From: Sclerurus mexicanus
Lineage: Eukaryota > Chordata > Aves > Passeriformes > Furnariidae
Reading direction: 5' to 3'
Assembly: GCA_013396755.1 (NCBI GenBank)
Contig: VWZF01002261.1
Coordinates: 372,001 to 436,000 of the forward strand
DNA length: 64,000 nt
Made by a program: the position numbers and the translations under genes. The notes under the pieces were generated by a model. That model did not search any database. It saw nothing but the letters and a program-made list of their open reading frames with translations, and was not told the DNA's origin. This document shows, in pieces, positions 50,953-63,779 of this stretch. Numbering within the stretch: position 1 is the stretch's first letter; each line of letters opens with the position of its first letter.

Positions 50953-50976
50953 TGTTGTTGTTGTTGTTATTGTTGT
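50953..50976 (+). repeat. (TGT)n microsatellite
   Basis: Eight TGT units, the sixth changed to TAT. Confidence 0.95.
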
Positions 50977-53900
50977 ACAATGGACATTCACATTTTCCAT
51001 GCTTGAAGACATTTCCACTCTTTAGCTGGTGGTGACCAAAGAGAGTGAGTTCAAGGTAAAAGAATATAATAGACCCATAATCAATATTATGCTATGAAAA
51101 CACTTTTCCCCCTCTTCCTTACTGTCCTTAAGCTCTCAAAGAGGAAGAAGGCTGTTTCGCCAGGCTGTTCTGGCATATCATGAAGGTCTTTACTTTGCTC
51201 TGTGGCCATCCTGGCTGAGTGACAGAGCCCTGGAAGGAATTCTTCATGTGCCCTACAACAGTAAACAGCGACACAGAAATGAAAGAACCTCCTGGGCCAC
51301 ACAGGCAAAAAAATATTTCTTAGTTGTGGGAATTGAGATAAAATGAAAACAGTTTGTTCTCAATTCTGGTATCCGAAATCAATGTTGTTTGCCCCAGTCT
51401 CTCCACAAAGCAGCTTTCCTGGATTGGCCGTGTCTTCTGGTTGTTACCGAGTGAATAAGAAGTTTGCAGGGACAAGGATGTAAATTATTTTCGATGATTG
51501 TTACAATGTTTATTCATTCACTCAGCTTTAAGAATGCCTGCCAATGCTGAAGGAAACATAACTCTAATGAAGCGCTTACAAAATGTCACAGAAAATCTAA
51601 ATTAATCTCTGAGGTTTTTGAAATATTCATTAAAATATATCAGAATGCAGAATGTTTTGCAATCATGAAGACAATTCTATTACTGCAAATTTCATTATGA
51701 ATTTTCAGTGGAGATAGTCATATATAATTTAATATAAAGAAATAAACCTAATGGTATTTTGGTCTGATCTACACCACTTAAAAAGGAATTGACTTATTTT
51801 CTAAAATACTAAAAATCAAACAGAAAGAATGATGACCTATTTTTTACCAATTTCTATATAGTTATATTTAATTATTTTAAGAATGTATAGGACTGTTTCA
51901 AAGTTGAGAAAAATACTACTCACTAGGTTCAAGATTTTCCAAAGTATTTCCACTCACATTTCCACTAAAACTAGTGGAAGAGTTCAAAGTACACTGAACA
52001 ACGATTTTCCTTGATATAACATTACCATGAAAAAAGCACAAGATGACTGGTTCTTCTATTCCAGGGTAGAGAAACTTATTGAAATGCCTGTTCTTTCAAT
52101 TTTCTGATCAGCTGCTTTTAGTTTCCTTAAGACATTTCCCTTAAAGTTCTTCTAACTTGGTACATACAGAATTTTTATGGAAAATTTGTCAGAGTTTACT
52201 TATCCTGGGAGAGAGGTGATAGTATTGTATTGGTACAGAAAAGATAGATTGTTTTCCTTTTGTATTGTATCATTCTCTGTTAAGATTATAGCAGTGAGTC
52301 TTTAACAGGTAAGTCTATAAAGCCTTTGAAAACCTCAACAAATCCTTTAAACTAAAGAGAAGAAAGGACAAAGGCAAATGGGGTCTTCCTGTAGCTGAGG
52401 TTTAGCATCTCTGAAGATGCCTGCCTTGAGACAGAATATGTAAGTACAGAAACGATAAGATTGGGTTTTCACTAAGAAGAAGAATATTTTCTTGACAATA
52501 AAACAGGATAACTATCCTGCAAAACCCTAAAGCAACAATTGGTAACTAAGCTTGATCCATGTACTTACCCTAAAGACCAGCTCATAACACTTAGTTATGG
52601 AGTGAGAGATCACTTTTTACTGCTCCTTGCCTACATTAGGGCTTAAGGATGACTCCTTCTCAGTTTAATAAGACCATAACTAAGGCCGTGCTCAGTCTCA
52701 GCAAGCAGCTGTACCAACACTATACAAACAGGACCTAAGGAGACTCCTTGAAAATTTTAAAAGCCAGGAATTCACCTTATTTACCTTCAGCTGGCATTGA
52801 CTATACTGACTTTTAAATCTTGCTGGAAAATTGGTCCTACCCAAGGCTTTTGAAAGCACAAACTGTATAAAATATTTTCTGAGTTTTCCTTAAAAGTCTG
52901 GTGCTCCACTGCTTTAGCAGCAGGCAGAAAAATTACTAGAATTGTCATGCATCATATCCATTTTGCTGGGGTCAACAGAGAGCTTACCAGAAATACTGGC
53001 ATTAAAAAAGTGACAGTTCTAAGGTGTTCCTGATAATACTGTAAAATTTCATGGTCACTTTGTTACAGCTGGTTTGATTGGCACCTCAAGGGAGGCCAGT
53101 AAATATTAAGCAGCTCTCTGCCTTTTAGTCAGTAGAGGAGAGACTCAAAATGTTTTTGATGGATTCAGAGAGTGTTTCATATGATATTTTATTAACTTCT
53201 GCAAACTGTATGAAAACAATTCAAAATATCTCTTAGATAAAACAGCTTTAGCAAGAGCTAAATTGAGTCCCAGCAATATCCCATATGGTACCTCATATGT
53301 CACAAAACCTGCCCGAATCTTGAAAGTGAAGGTGATTTTTTTTTCCTGTAGAACTTAAATCTACATTACAATAAAGCAAACATAAGTATGTTCTCTCTCT
53401 TGGACCTCTATAATGGAAAAATGCTATTTTTATGTTGCTCTATTCTTATACCACTCTGAGCTACATTTAGTACTTATATTCCATTGACTACTGCTTGGGC
53501 TCTTGGAATTCTCTTGATATTTGCAGGCATGGACCAGTGAAGAATTTGGCTTATGAGTAATTAAATTCATACAAAGCTACTTTCTATTGCAAATAGAGAC
53601 AAACAGCATCATCTCCAAACACGTGCTGATACAATCTCCCATGCTGGTCTCAGGTCTGAGATACAGATTTGAAATGAAAGATTTGGAACAGTCCTAATTT
53701 GCCACTGGTTGACAACAATAGTCTATTTTCTTGCATTTGATGTATTCTCTGTGCTATCTCTGATGTCCTTTTGCGAAAGGAGATGGTAACATAACTCACA
53801 ACTTGCTAAACTATGAATGGGGAATAGCAAAATGGTTTTTGGGATATGTGAAGCCATATGGAATTCCTTTTATGGTATAAGCAGTTCTTTTTAGAGTTTT

Positions 53901-54083
53901 TCTTTGGAGATTTCTTATTAATCAACTTTCAACATTCATTTCCCCAAATCTCTGGGGAAATCAGGCAACTTTGGCCCTAAAATAGCTGCCAGATCCCTAA
54001 ATGGTGAGCATTGAGAGGCATAGCCAAAAATGGCTGTGTATATTGCCATTACTGGCACTTCGTACCTGTATGAAGTCACCTGA
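50977..54083. other. Non-coding stretch, nothing recognised
   Basis: About 3.1 kb without a recognised gene. A 70-codon plus frame without ATG at about 51130-51345 ends at TGA and has no known family. From about 53340 to 54083 the frame that continues into the next feature has somewhat fewer stops than expected. Confidence 0.6.
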
Positions 54084-54473
54084 GGCTCCAAAACATGTAC
54101 AAAACAAGTTATAGCTGAAAATAATAATAATAAAAAAATCATGAAAGCGACTATTACCAACAAACTTCATTTTGTGTCTTACAAAACTGGACTGATAACA
54201 ATATCACACAAAGATAATGGTTGTTGAGCCATTAAGTGGATAAATGGAATACGTGAAAAAGAGGTTGCCAAAGCAACGCCAGTTATTAAGCACATAAAGA
54301 ACATCAATGAAGAGCTTAACGCTTTCTGTATAAAACACATACATGGATTGAGAAATACTAATTTTTTAGCTGCAAAATTGAAGGACTCACAATTAGCAGC
54401 TTCACTTGGTAAGAAACAAAATATAACAGCATTGCCCACAGAATTTACTGAAACACACAAAAATTATTTTTGT
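54084..54473 (+). other. Decayed-looking open frame, unidentified
   Basis: 130 codons in one frame with a single in-frame stop (TGA at 54225-54227), ending at TAA 54474. The 82 codons after the stop read like soluble helical protein, for example EKEVAKATPVIKHIKNINEEL, with balanced charge and few low-complexity runs. The frame has an (AAT)n run near its start (54119-54131). I recognise no family. An 82-codon open run is not rare in 64 kb on its own, so this may be chance or an old pseudogene or transposase remnant. Confidence 0.25.
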
Positions 54474-57400
54474 TAAAATTTTGAAATCAACTACAGCACC
54501 AGCTGAAAACATTAATATAAAATGGCTACAGTGCCTTTGTGATGATCCTGCTCTTACATTTCCACAAAACACAGTGTGATCCCTTGCAGTTTTTTTTCAC
54601 TGCATCCTGGCACATCAGGCAGCAGTTGAATTACATGAATTCTCACAACTCTACCAGCAAACTGTATTTTACTCTGGTAGTTTGTTACCCTGGCAAGGGA
54701 TGTGATAATTACTGAGATCACAAGGGCACCATCTAAAAACATTGTCACCTTCCAACTCGGTGGCACAAGTACACTTGTCCTACATGAGCAGCAGAGAGCT
54801 TACTATTGATGCCAAAATTCACTTACAAAAGCAATTTCGTGTCTGCAAGTTAAAAGAGCTGCCTTTTTTTTTTAATACCTGTTATTTAAATACGGTATTT
54901 TTAGAAATCATAACAGATTGACCTCAGTAATTATTTTGTTATTCACAGATCTCTAACTGATCTGTCTTTGGCATCGTTTTTAATGCAAGCAATGCCACAA
55001 GTACTATTCTCCCTGTGTGTAGCAGGACTGGTCATTAACTCAGAGACTTGCCAAAGACTCCAGTTCGAGCTCATGTTCATTCTGCAGTATCCACTGTTAT
55101 TCCCTTTGTCCAATGTTCCCTTTGTTTGGCTTGTCTGCCATGTTTTTCCTGTCATTTGTTTAAGTGGTCTTTAACATTGATTCCCTTTCCTTTTTGTTTT
55201 AGACCACAAAAATGAAAGTACTGGATTTCTGTGGACTGTAAGTTTTGGCTGTGATAATCAGGTTACTTGATAAGGAAGTCTGCTTTTACTTATAGTCTTC
55301 CTACTTGCCACAGAGAGCAATACCTCAGGTTAGTAGATGTTTTCTTTCTGGAAGGACAAGGATCACCTAATTTTAGAAAAATGGCTGTTCACAAAACTAC
55401 CAGGAATCATTGTTTGATTGATAAGGGAGGGGCCAACTATCATCAGAGCTGTTATTTTGCTGACTATATGAATGAAACCATCATTTAAAGGGCTTTCTGG
55501 CAGTAGCCTCTACAAGAGCTCTGCCAATTTTGGGTGTCCCAGGTTGCAAATGAGCAGCTTCACACCTGTCCTTCACAGAGCTCTGCTGAGAAGGAATACG
55601 GGGGAACAACTTGCCACTAGATAGCTACCATTTAAAGTGTAGGAGGAAGAAGTGTGCATTATTCTAGCATAACTGCCCTGAAGATTCCTTACCTTGAAGC
55701 ATTTTTGCTGCTCATTCTTTATACTCTTCTACAGTCAAAGAATTATTGTGCACTTACTGCTTTCCTATTTCTCTTTGAGAAAAGTGCCACATCTTTCTCA
55801 AGACATAACTCATTAAACCCCAGAAACTGCCTTACTCTGGAGAAAAGAAATTCTATGCAAATAATATTATATGGACAGAAAGAGCATAAATCCTTTTGCT
55901 TATGCAAAAGGAAAGAGCTTGTGTGTGCTTATTTAAAGAAAAAATATTCAGTGACATAATCAGGACTATTTAGAAGAAAAAACCCAAGACTGATGTTTGA
56001 AAATAAAGATAAACTAGAAAGACACTTTGAAAAAATCACATAGAAATACAACGCTTAACCACTTGGTGTCACTCTTAACTCGTGCTTGAGTCAGCTGGGC
56101 ACCGTCTATGCCAGCAGGAAACAGAGCTGTAATAAAGAAAAGTGACAAACCGGGGAGGATTTCACTGGTTGTATTTTGAAAAGAAAATTCAGGTGTTCAG
56201 AGATTCAAACAGACTGACCTAACTATTCCCTAGAGGTTGCGTGGTGGAGACATGTTTCACAACAACTTGTTGTCCCCGAAGTAGGTGATGACCACAGTCC
56301 TTGTCCCTGCAAAACTGCGTCTATTCTCTTACTGATTTGTTACCATCCCCTCTCTAGTTCTTAACAGGTATCATAAATGGGAGTGTCCCACAGCAGCTGT
56401 CTTTGTGCACTGTTTTCAACAGAAATGAGTTTATTTGAAAAATGTCACAATGCCCTTGTCTTAGTCCCTCTGGTTAATGACTAACTGTGCCTTAGGTGCA
56501 GGATTGGACTTCTTACGTGAGCAACCTGCAAACCACCGATTTAAAACCTTTTAAAATAGTAGCTGTGAAAGCCAAACTGGTCGTTGACTTCTACACTCAT
56601 ACCAGTGCTGGCAAGTACAAACAGCACTCTGTTCCATGCCTGCAAACACCATGTAAAACAATCACTGCTACCCTAGTCATCCTGTCCGGCCTGTGCACAA
56701 GATATTGCCTGACAATGCAGTGGGGAGCTCACTAAGTCCCACCATGAACACATTTTTCCCAGCTTTATGTTAGCAATGACATTTGGCTGTCATTAGCATC
56801 ACTGGCATTGTTACTGGGAGTGAAGTAACTATTTCTCAGCAAAAATGTCACTAACAATGCAGCCTTCTTTCGGCTTTGCCAATGGGATGAAGAGAGAACA
56901 ATGGATGGACAGGAAGGAGCAATACTGACCTCAACACAAACTGCTTGAAAAAAGGTAGCTAAGGAGACACACTGGTGTTACATTAGCCCTTCTTAATTCT
57001 GCTACTTTCCAGGGAGTAAACTTTTATATTTATGACCCACTGAGAAATTAGAAAAGCAGTATTTGTAAAACAGCATACTCATATTTATAGTATGGCTTAT
57101 TAATGAGAATCTAGAAACAACATGCTCTGGGATTTCCATACTTGAGTGATAATAAGAGAAAAACAAAGTAATGAGAGAGCATTAAAGGTCTTCTGTGCTG
57201 GCTTCCTGTTTACTGGCAATGCTCTTGTTGTTGGATATTTAGAAGTGTATCAGATTTTTTTTAAATTTAAGATCTTTCTGCTTATTTTTCATGTTTTCTA
57301 TAGCAAAACATATTAGGAGAAAAACAGCTTACCTTTCCTTATTTCTTTCCCCATCCCACCATCTTGTTTATTGCTTGATTCCATCTTTCTTCCACTGGGT

Positions 57401-57526
57401 AATTCTGAATATCACACATAGTCATTTTTCCTGGTAGAAACAGCAGAAAGGCAAATACAATGACAGTGACTCAGAACAGCATCCGTGACAACCCACTCAA
57501 TGAGAAGCAGTGCAGGAAAGGACCTG
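54474..57526. other. Non-coding stretch, nothing recognised
   Basis: AT-rich. A 101-codon plus frame at 55654-55959 has a leucine-rich start but no family match. No repeat recognised. Confidence 0.7.
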
Positions 57527-57546
57527 CCATCCCCATCCCCATCCCC
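57527..57546 (+). repeat. (CCCCAT)n short tandem repeat
   Basis: About 3.3 units of CCCCAT. Confidence 0.9.
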
Positions 57547-60349
57547 TGCTAAGTGGGCACCTTCTCCCTCATTAGTCCCTTTACTCTCAATTCTCTGCAA
57601 TAGTTTGTCAGCTCTCCTCTCTTGCTATCAGCCTTTCTGGATAATATCTAAGTTAACCTACTTTGCTTTCAGATGTTCTCCTGTGAGCTCAAAGTTTCAT
57701 TCTAATTTAACAAAGGGGGTTTGCAGGAGAAATTGATTTGTTCAGTATTATAGAAGAATTCTTTGGGTTAGCAAAAAGACGAACTGAAGGTCAGACTACA
57801 CTATCCCATCCTTGCTGTCTTCAGCTACTTTAGACTCCTGTTTGGATTTTCATATTTCAGGTTCAGTTCTGATTCTGTAATCTGGAATAAAACCAGCTGA
57901 GAGCTGCAGTCAACAGCTGTACTGCAATGTAACATTACAGAAAGCTGATCTGCAGCATAATGCCATTGGCTCCAGAATATTGAGCACCCTTGAAAGAAGG
58001 GAAGAGCTCTAGTGATGCACTGTTATCCAGAGTTGTGCTAAGCAGTCATGGACAGGTGACTCAGGGCTCTGCCAGAAAGGGAAAATGGTCAGAAATGGTG
58101 TTTCACAGCAAGGGCATCACCTAACAGAACTTGCTAACACAAAACAGCTTTTCAGCTCTTTTCAGCTCACTGAAAAGCTAATCATCATATTGATGCATCA
58201 AGCCAATTTCTTATTCACTCAGGATGTCTGAGTTAAAAGACCACCAGTAAATGTGTATAAACTGATTAAATCAGGCATAGAAAGACAAGAAATCTTCAAG
58301 AAGGCTGTTAAGGGTCCCTTCATAGAGTCATTGTTCGCTCATTTCTGATTGCTCTGTCACAAAACCAGCATTTTCCTTTTTATTCCCAAGATTTGTGGCA
58401 CAGCCTATAACCCACCAGCTGAGAATGACAAAATACCACCATCTACCGGTCTTCCCATCACAGCGGCTTTCAGCCCTTCATCCAGCCTAGAAGTTTTCCA
58501 GTTTAGCACTCAGATTCGTAAGGCCATCTTTCCTCAGAGAACTCTGCAGCAGTGCCTCCTGTTACTCTGCCCTCTCTCCAAAAACAGCTCAGCTAATGAT
58601 GCATAGGTACTGGAAAATAAGTGTCAGTGCTGGTTCATCCAAACATGCCAAGCTGTAGCTCCAGGTGTCTCTTCAGGGTCTGCCTTTCAGCTCTAACACT
58701 GACATATACTCTGACAATAGCCAGCAATGGGCAGCTTTCACTGGCACCCAGGCTGTGGGAATAATGGGCCACATGCAGAGAAGTGGACAAATTTAGGATG
58801 ATCTCCTCTCTTCTCTTTCATCTTTAATTCAAATCTCTTCAGTGCTTAATCTTTTGATAATTGGCACAAGCTGTGCTTTCATCTACAGATGCTTCTAGTC
58901 CATGAGCCTGAGTTTTCTGTGGCTCTCCCCTCACTTTTTCCAGCAGGTTGCCTATTCCTTCTTTCCTAGAAAACAAACCCAGTCCACATTGGTTGATTCA
59001 GCTGGCTTTTAGTGAATGAAAAGGTACAAAATCCCATTAAAACTCAGGTGTGGCATGCCACAGCCATCAAGGAGAGCTCTAACATACATCCTGGCAAACT
59101 CAGCATGGTCCCTTGCTGCAGCTCACCGTTCTCTGAGCTGAACCTGTTCAGCTGCTCCACTCACTGCACAGTTTTTTTGTGTCAAGTAGAATATGACTGG
59201 AGTCAACCTACAAAGATGCAGAATAAGTGCTACCTGGTTTGTTTTCTCGCCTAAAGAGGTAATTTGAAGCTTCCAAAAGGACTAAGGGAGAGTGGAGAGT
59301 GAAGAGAAACAAGTACCCAGTTTTGTATTTTTGTGAAATAAATTCTAAACATCTAATACTAATCTCAGTATTTAGGGTTTGGCTTAGAGTCTTGAAGCAT
59401 GAAGATTTTCCTTTACAGTGTTTTTGAAGACCTATTAATGTAATATTGATTATTTTAAGAAGTCTAAATATGCTTCCTTTTATGGAATTTAAACAAGACT
59501 TTGGCAGGTGGCAGTAAGTTTCACTGTGACGTTAGGAGTTCAGTGAAAAATATTAACCAGTTATTCTCAAGACAGATTTTTTCAATAATTTATAATAATG
59601 AAGCTATAGAAAGAATTAAAAAAAATTGATACACTTTAAGGACATCACTTTAGAGATGTGAATGAAAACAGTCCTACAACATTTCTGTCAAGCTCTTGCT
59701 ATGAAAGGCCAGGACAGAGGATATGACAAACTCCATTGCTCCAGATAAAACTCCACAAGGCTGACAGGAATTAGGAGGAGCCTTCCCTGCACCCTCTTTT
59801 TTTTTTCTTTTCCTTTTTCCCCTCCAGGAATATGGCAGCTATTAGGTACTGAACCCTACAAAGATCCATGTAGTTCAAAGAGGAAATGTTTATATTTCCT
59901 TTCTTTGGTCCCAGTCATACCCTGGTTTTTATGTATTTTATATCAATTCTTAAGCATGACTGCAATTATTATACTTTTAGGTGCTGAAGCAACATCCCAC
60001 TATTACTTTTTAATATTATTTTGTGATAGAATACTTGAAATCAGTGATAATCTTGTTCCACTCTTGTAATTCCTTTTATTCAATTGTTTTCCTATAAAAT
60101 CTAGAACATTCATTAAGAAAGCAGTAAGCTGAGGGATACTACTGAAAGCATATACTTAAAGGAAAAGTACATAGTCAATAGAAACATATTAATTGGTGTA
60201 CATCACTCTGCAATGATTATTTCACCAATATGTTAACGTTTTATGAACCATTTTCTTCCTGCTTATGTGGACAGGCATTAATATTCAATTGGCTGAACTA
60301 GGGTGCACCTATACTATATACCCTGTGTATTAACTGCCTGGATCTAAAG
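57547..60349. other. Non-coding stretch with a small tandem/inverted repeat
   Basis: TTTTCAGCTC is repeated directly at 58149-58158 and 58159-58168. The overlapping AGCTTTTCAG (58146-58155) pairs with CTGAAAAGCT (58170-58179). No gene recognised. Confidence 0.7.
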
Positions 60350-60395
60350 GTATCAGCAGACCAGATGATGTTTATTGCTTTCCAACCAAGCATTG
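60350..60395 (+). mobile_element. Possible CR1 3'-end remnant
   Basis: CAGACCAGATGATGTTTATT then GCTTTCCAACCAAGCATT resembles the CR1 end GACTAGATGATCTTTA, GGTCCCTTCCAACC. There is no tail and no upstream body, so the call is tentative. Confidence 0.4.
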
Positions 60396-61939
60396 CTTAA
60401 AGTAACTTTAAAGCAAGGTAAGACAATCAGATTTATCTTGAGGTTGAAAGCATAAAAACAGAGACCATACATATTAGATATTGTCTCCTTTACAGAGGAA
60501 AGATGGATTAATAAAAGCTATTAAAAACTTGAATTAATGCATATTTCATAGACTCTGCAGCATTAAAGGGGAAGATTAAACTTAAAGGTGGCCATTTCAG
60601 GCTTTATGCAGCACTTTATAAATTTATTTTCATCCCTTGAAGTAGTGGGTGTAATGCCAGCAGACCAATTATATTACCAGAACAGAGTAACAATCTATAG
60701 TAGCTTTGCTTGAGATGCAAAACTGCACAGGCTCCTTCTTGCACCTTATCACTAGAATTCACTGTTTTTACACCATACAAAGAAAATAACATTTTTTTAT
60801 AGAAGATACCTTTTTTTTTCCCTCTAAGTTTTTAACATTTTGGTAGATTTCAGGAGGCATTAAAAATTCTCTAACAAAATATTACCAAGACTGAGAGAAT
60901 AACACAATTAGTTACTACAATTTAATTGAGTGAATATGAAAGACTCAGAATAGGATCCAAAACCTACTGAAGCTAAACAAAAGAGTCACACTGTCTGAAA
61001 ATTGCAACTTTATGTAAAGAATCACTCACATTCATGGAACTAAAGCCTGATCCCATGTTCCTGAGTCCTGGGATCCCACATGGTCTACATCTGAAAGTAG
61101 AATCCATACTGGCAAGTCATTCAGTAACTAGAAACAGCGTGGTGAAGTCAAAGGATATCAAAGGGCAGAAAGGCCCAGCCAGCCCCAGATGCCTCTTGCA
61201 GCTGGAAAGTCAAGACAGAGTGAAAGAAAGAAAAACTGAAGAAGAAAACTGAGGAGGAACGTTGTAAAGAAAATTCCATTTAAGTGATGCACAAAAAATA
61301 GAGGCATTCTTGAAGAAAGTATAATGTATTTGCGTTCAATATACTTGTCAGATCACACTGAAAAGAGCTGAGACCTGATCTATCAGTTTTTCATTTCAAA
61401 AAGAGAGCTACATAAAAATGGTTATTACAAGAAAGACTATTTGCTTTTATTATGGAAACTTATTTTAAAGGTGTATTAAACAGGCTAAAGAGTTTGTAGG
61501 TGTACAAAGATTGCTTAAAATGCTTACAAGATTATAAAGTTGGAAAAAATGCACATTAGTTACTAAAAGGTTTTACAAAGAAAACTAAGTTGGGGTAATT
61601 GAAAAGCGAAATCAATGATATAATTTGAAAGAGGATGTTTAGATTTCTTTATTATTATTTCTCTTTTTAAACCAATATAGACAAGATAGGCATGAAAAGT
61701 AACAGGAAGACCAAAACCCCACAATGAACTTACTAACAGCATAAAATCTAAAGTTAGCTTCTTCCAATGCCAGAAACAGGGATACTGCCTGAGGTTCTGT
61801 AGGGCCAATACATGTTTACAGTAAGAAGTAAGTCCTTGAACAAGCCAAGAGAATGAATTCTTCCTCCTACACTCATTGAAAACAAATTTAGTTAAGTTAT
61901 ACCACAAGTGTCCTTTATGATGGACGTGTCAGAGAGACC
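60396..61939. other. Non-coding stretch left of the CR1 copy
   Basis: No gene recognised. The 114-codon minus frame at 61563-61907 may partly overlap eroded 5' CR1 sequence in antisense and shows no domain. Confidence 0.6.
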
Positions 61940-62300
61940 ATCTCAAGTTGAAGTGTCAGTAGAATAGAATTAGGAACAAATTGGTAAAATGAATAAGCAA
62001 CAAATCCCCAAGACCAAGTGATATTCAGTAAGATGTTCTAAAGGCAGTCGGGTATGAAATTACTGTAATGTTGTAATATGTAACCTTTTGCTTATGATAC
62101 CTTGGTGCCAGAAAAAGAGAGGTAGTTAATGTAATACCAGGACTTGAAGACAGTTCTTTGGGGGTTTGGAGAACTACAGACTGGTAAGCCAGGAGTTTCA
62201 GAACGGTCTCATGACACCAAAGGATAAAGCTATAAAAGGCCACATAAAATTTAATGCACAAAAATCTAAAGTGATATACATGGGAAAACAATTGTAACTT
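61940..62300 (+). pseudogene. CR1 LINE ORF2 fragment, internally deleted
   Basis: Nucleotide landmarks of an old sauropsid CR1 ORF2 occur in order: TTGAAGTGTCAGTAGAATAG, GGAACAAATTGGTAAAATGA, AAATCCCCAAGACCAAGTGA, GGTATGAAATTACTG, GTAACCTTTTGCTTATGATA, AGTTAATGTAATACCAGGAC and GAACTACAGACTGGTAAGCC. In protein terms this is the KSPGPDGIHP...NVTP...NYRPVSL part of the reverse transcriptase, carried here with stops and frameshifts. It then jumps to AATTTAATGCACAAAAATCT, AAAGTGATATACATGGG, which is the FNADKCKVMHLG segment normally several hundred bases downstream. The catalytic YADD region is therefore missing. The plus strand is the sense strand. It is non-functional. Confidence 0.9.
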
Positions 62301-62318
62301 TAGACTTTAGACTTTAGA
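62298..62318 (+). repeat. (CTTTAGA)3 tandem repeat
   Basis: Three perfect 7-bp units starting at the point where CR1 similarity stops, possibly formed at the truncation or deletion junction. Confidence 0.95.
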
Positions 62319-62418
62319 GAGGCCTTTGAATTTGTATTGCATTTTTCATACATACTTTTGGTGAAGATTTCAGAAAGCTCTAACTGTACTGCTGATGCAA
62401 ACTGTATTTTTAAACCTC
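62319..62418. other. Non-coding spacer
   Basis: Nothing recognised between the tandem repeat and the T-run. Confidence 0.6.
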
Positions 62419-62434
62419 TTTTTTTTTTTTTTTT
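62419..62434 (+). repeat. T16 homopolymer
   Basis: Sixteen consecutive T residues. On the minus strand it could be a poly(A) tail, but no retroposed body is recognised to its right. Confidence 0.9.
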
Positions 62435-63486
62435 GAGAAATGAAACAATAGTTTTTTCAGCAATCCCTGATAGGTGCTGCAAAAGAACCCAAATCTGGAA
62501 TGCAAGCTAAACTTTAAAAGATAAATTGTCCAACATGAAAGTCTAAACCAGATTTCTATTTATATCCTTATAATTTCCGATAAATTTTAGCCAACTGAAA
62601 AAATTAATCACCACATCTTTATGCATTTGAGTAAGTCATATCCCTTGTAGTTCAAAGACCACTTATATTTTATTTCCTCTATTAAGCAAAAGGCACATTT
62701 CCCTCATTTGCAGTCTTTAACCTCAGTCTTTTTATGCAGTCTTCTGAACAAGCCAAACATGCAAAATTCATTCCCCTACCTGGATGCAATTTAGAGGCCA
62801 GGACTGATCTAACTCTTCAGATTATTTACCAGTGAGCTAATTTTGCCTTTTGTTAATGAAAGAGCTGGTAAGCCTGCCTCTGTGGCAGCCCGCTCAGCCA
62901 GCAAGGGCATGCAAACTTTCCTGAGCAGTTTGAAGTTCTTGGAGTGATGGGTGGGAACCACTGAAGTTGGTGAGAACACTCCGTACTCAGAAAAACTTCT
63001 TACTCTAAGAACTACATAGAGAAGGAAAGAAAAGTCTCTTTACATAAGGTGGAGGGGAAGACTTAGTTACCTAAAACAGAGATTGTCAGGTATTTTAAAG
63101 ATGTTTTGTAAAAAATACTTGCAAAAGCATTGTATCAGAGGGTGATAGCTGAGAGTAGAGGTAGATTTTAAGAAGACTAGGTTGTACACTGTTTCCTGCA
63201 TAAATTTTGCTTATTTACAGAGGAATTGCACTGTGATATGCTTTATTCCACACCAAAGAAGACTAAAAAAGGCAGTTTGTCCGGTGAGTTGTGTAGAGTG
63301 CACTGTGGTACCCTCCTAATGCACCCCCGGTAAGTAAAGGGCTGCCCTTTCCCATGTCTCTGCCCCGCACATCTGCCTGCAGCTGAGTGTGTTTGTACTG
63401 CAGCCTAGGCCTGTAGGGTACCTGACCCCATGGGTGCTCTCACGCATCCATAGAACCCTTCTTGGCACCGTTACAGAAAGAATGGC
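62435..63486. other. Non-coding stretch, nothing recognised
   Basis: No gene recognised. Base composition becomes less AT-rich after about 62870, and again around 63290-63480. Confidence 0.7.
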
Positions 63487-63500
63487 ATTGCCATAGTAAC
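63487..63500. promoter_or_regulatory. Weaker RFX X-box-like motif
   Basis: ATTGCCATAGTAAC fits the relaxed X-box pattern of two half-sites (RYYNCC and RGNAAC) and matches the palindromic consensus at 11 of 14 positions. It lies in a locally less AT-rich segment. Confidence 0.3.
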
Positions 63501-63779
63501 GGCCATAGAAACAGCGCCTGCACAACAATATTAAATCACAGGAAATAAAAATATGGTAGCACAAGGAACTAAAACCAGGAAAATGGGCTTTTGCCTGTAC
63601 TCTTGTTTTTTAAAAAACCCCCATAAAGTCTTGCCCAATGTTACATGGAAGAAGTGTTTTTTAGGAAGTATTTGAAGATGAAAAGATCTCTTTATCTACA
63701 ACCAAAATGCCTTCCTCCCTGGAGTAGGGTGTAGTAAGTTATTAACTAGCAGCAGCTACACAACACAGCTCTTTAGGGT
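63501..63779. other. Non-coding stretch, nothing recognised
   Basis: No recognisable features. Confidence 0.7.

Noticed and set aside
54361..54413. Apparent mini-exon (TTTTTTAG acceptor, GGTAAGAA donor)
   Set aside because: Short splice-like matches are frequent in AT-rich DNA, and there is no flanking exon in phase.
56059..56076. CTCF-like site CCACTTGGTGTCAC
   Set aside because: Several mismatches at core positions of the CTCF motif; too weak to call.
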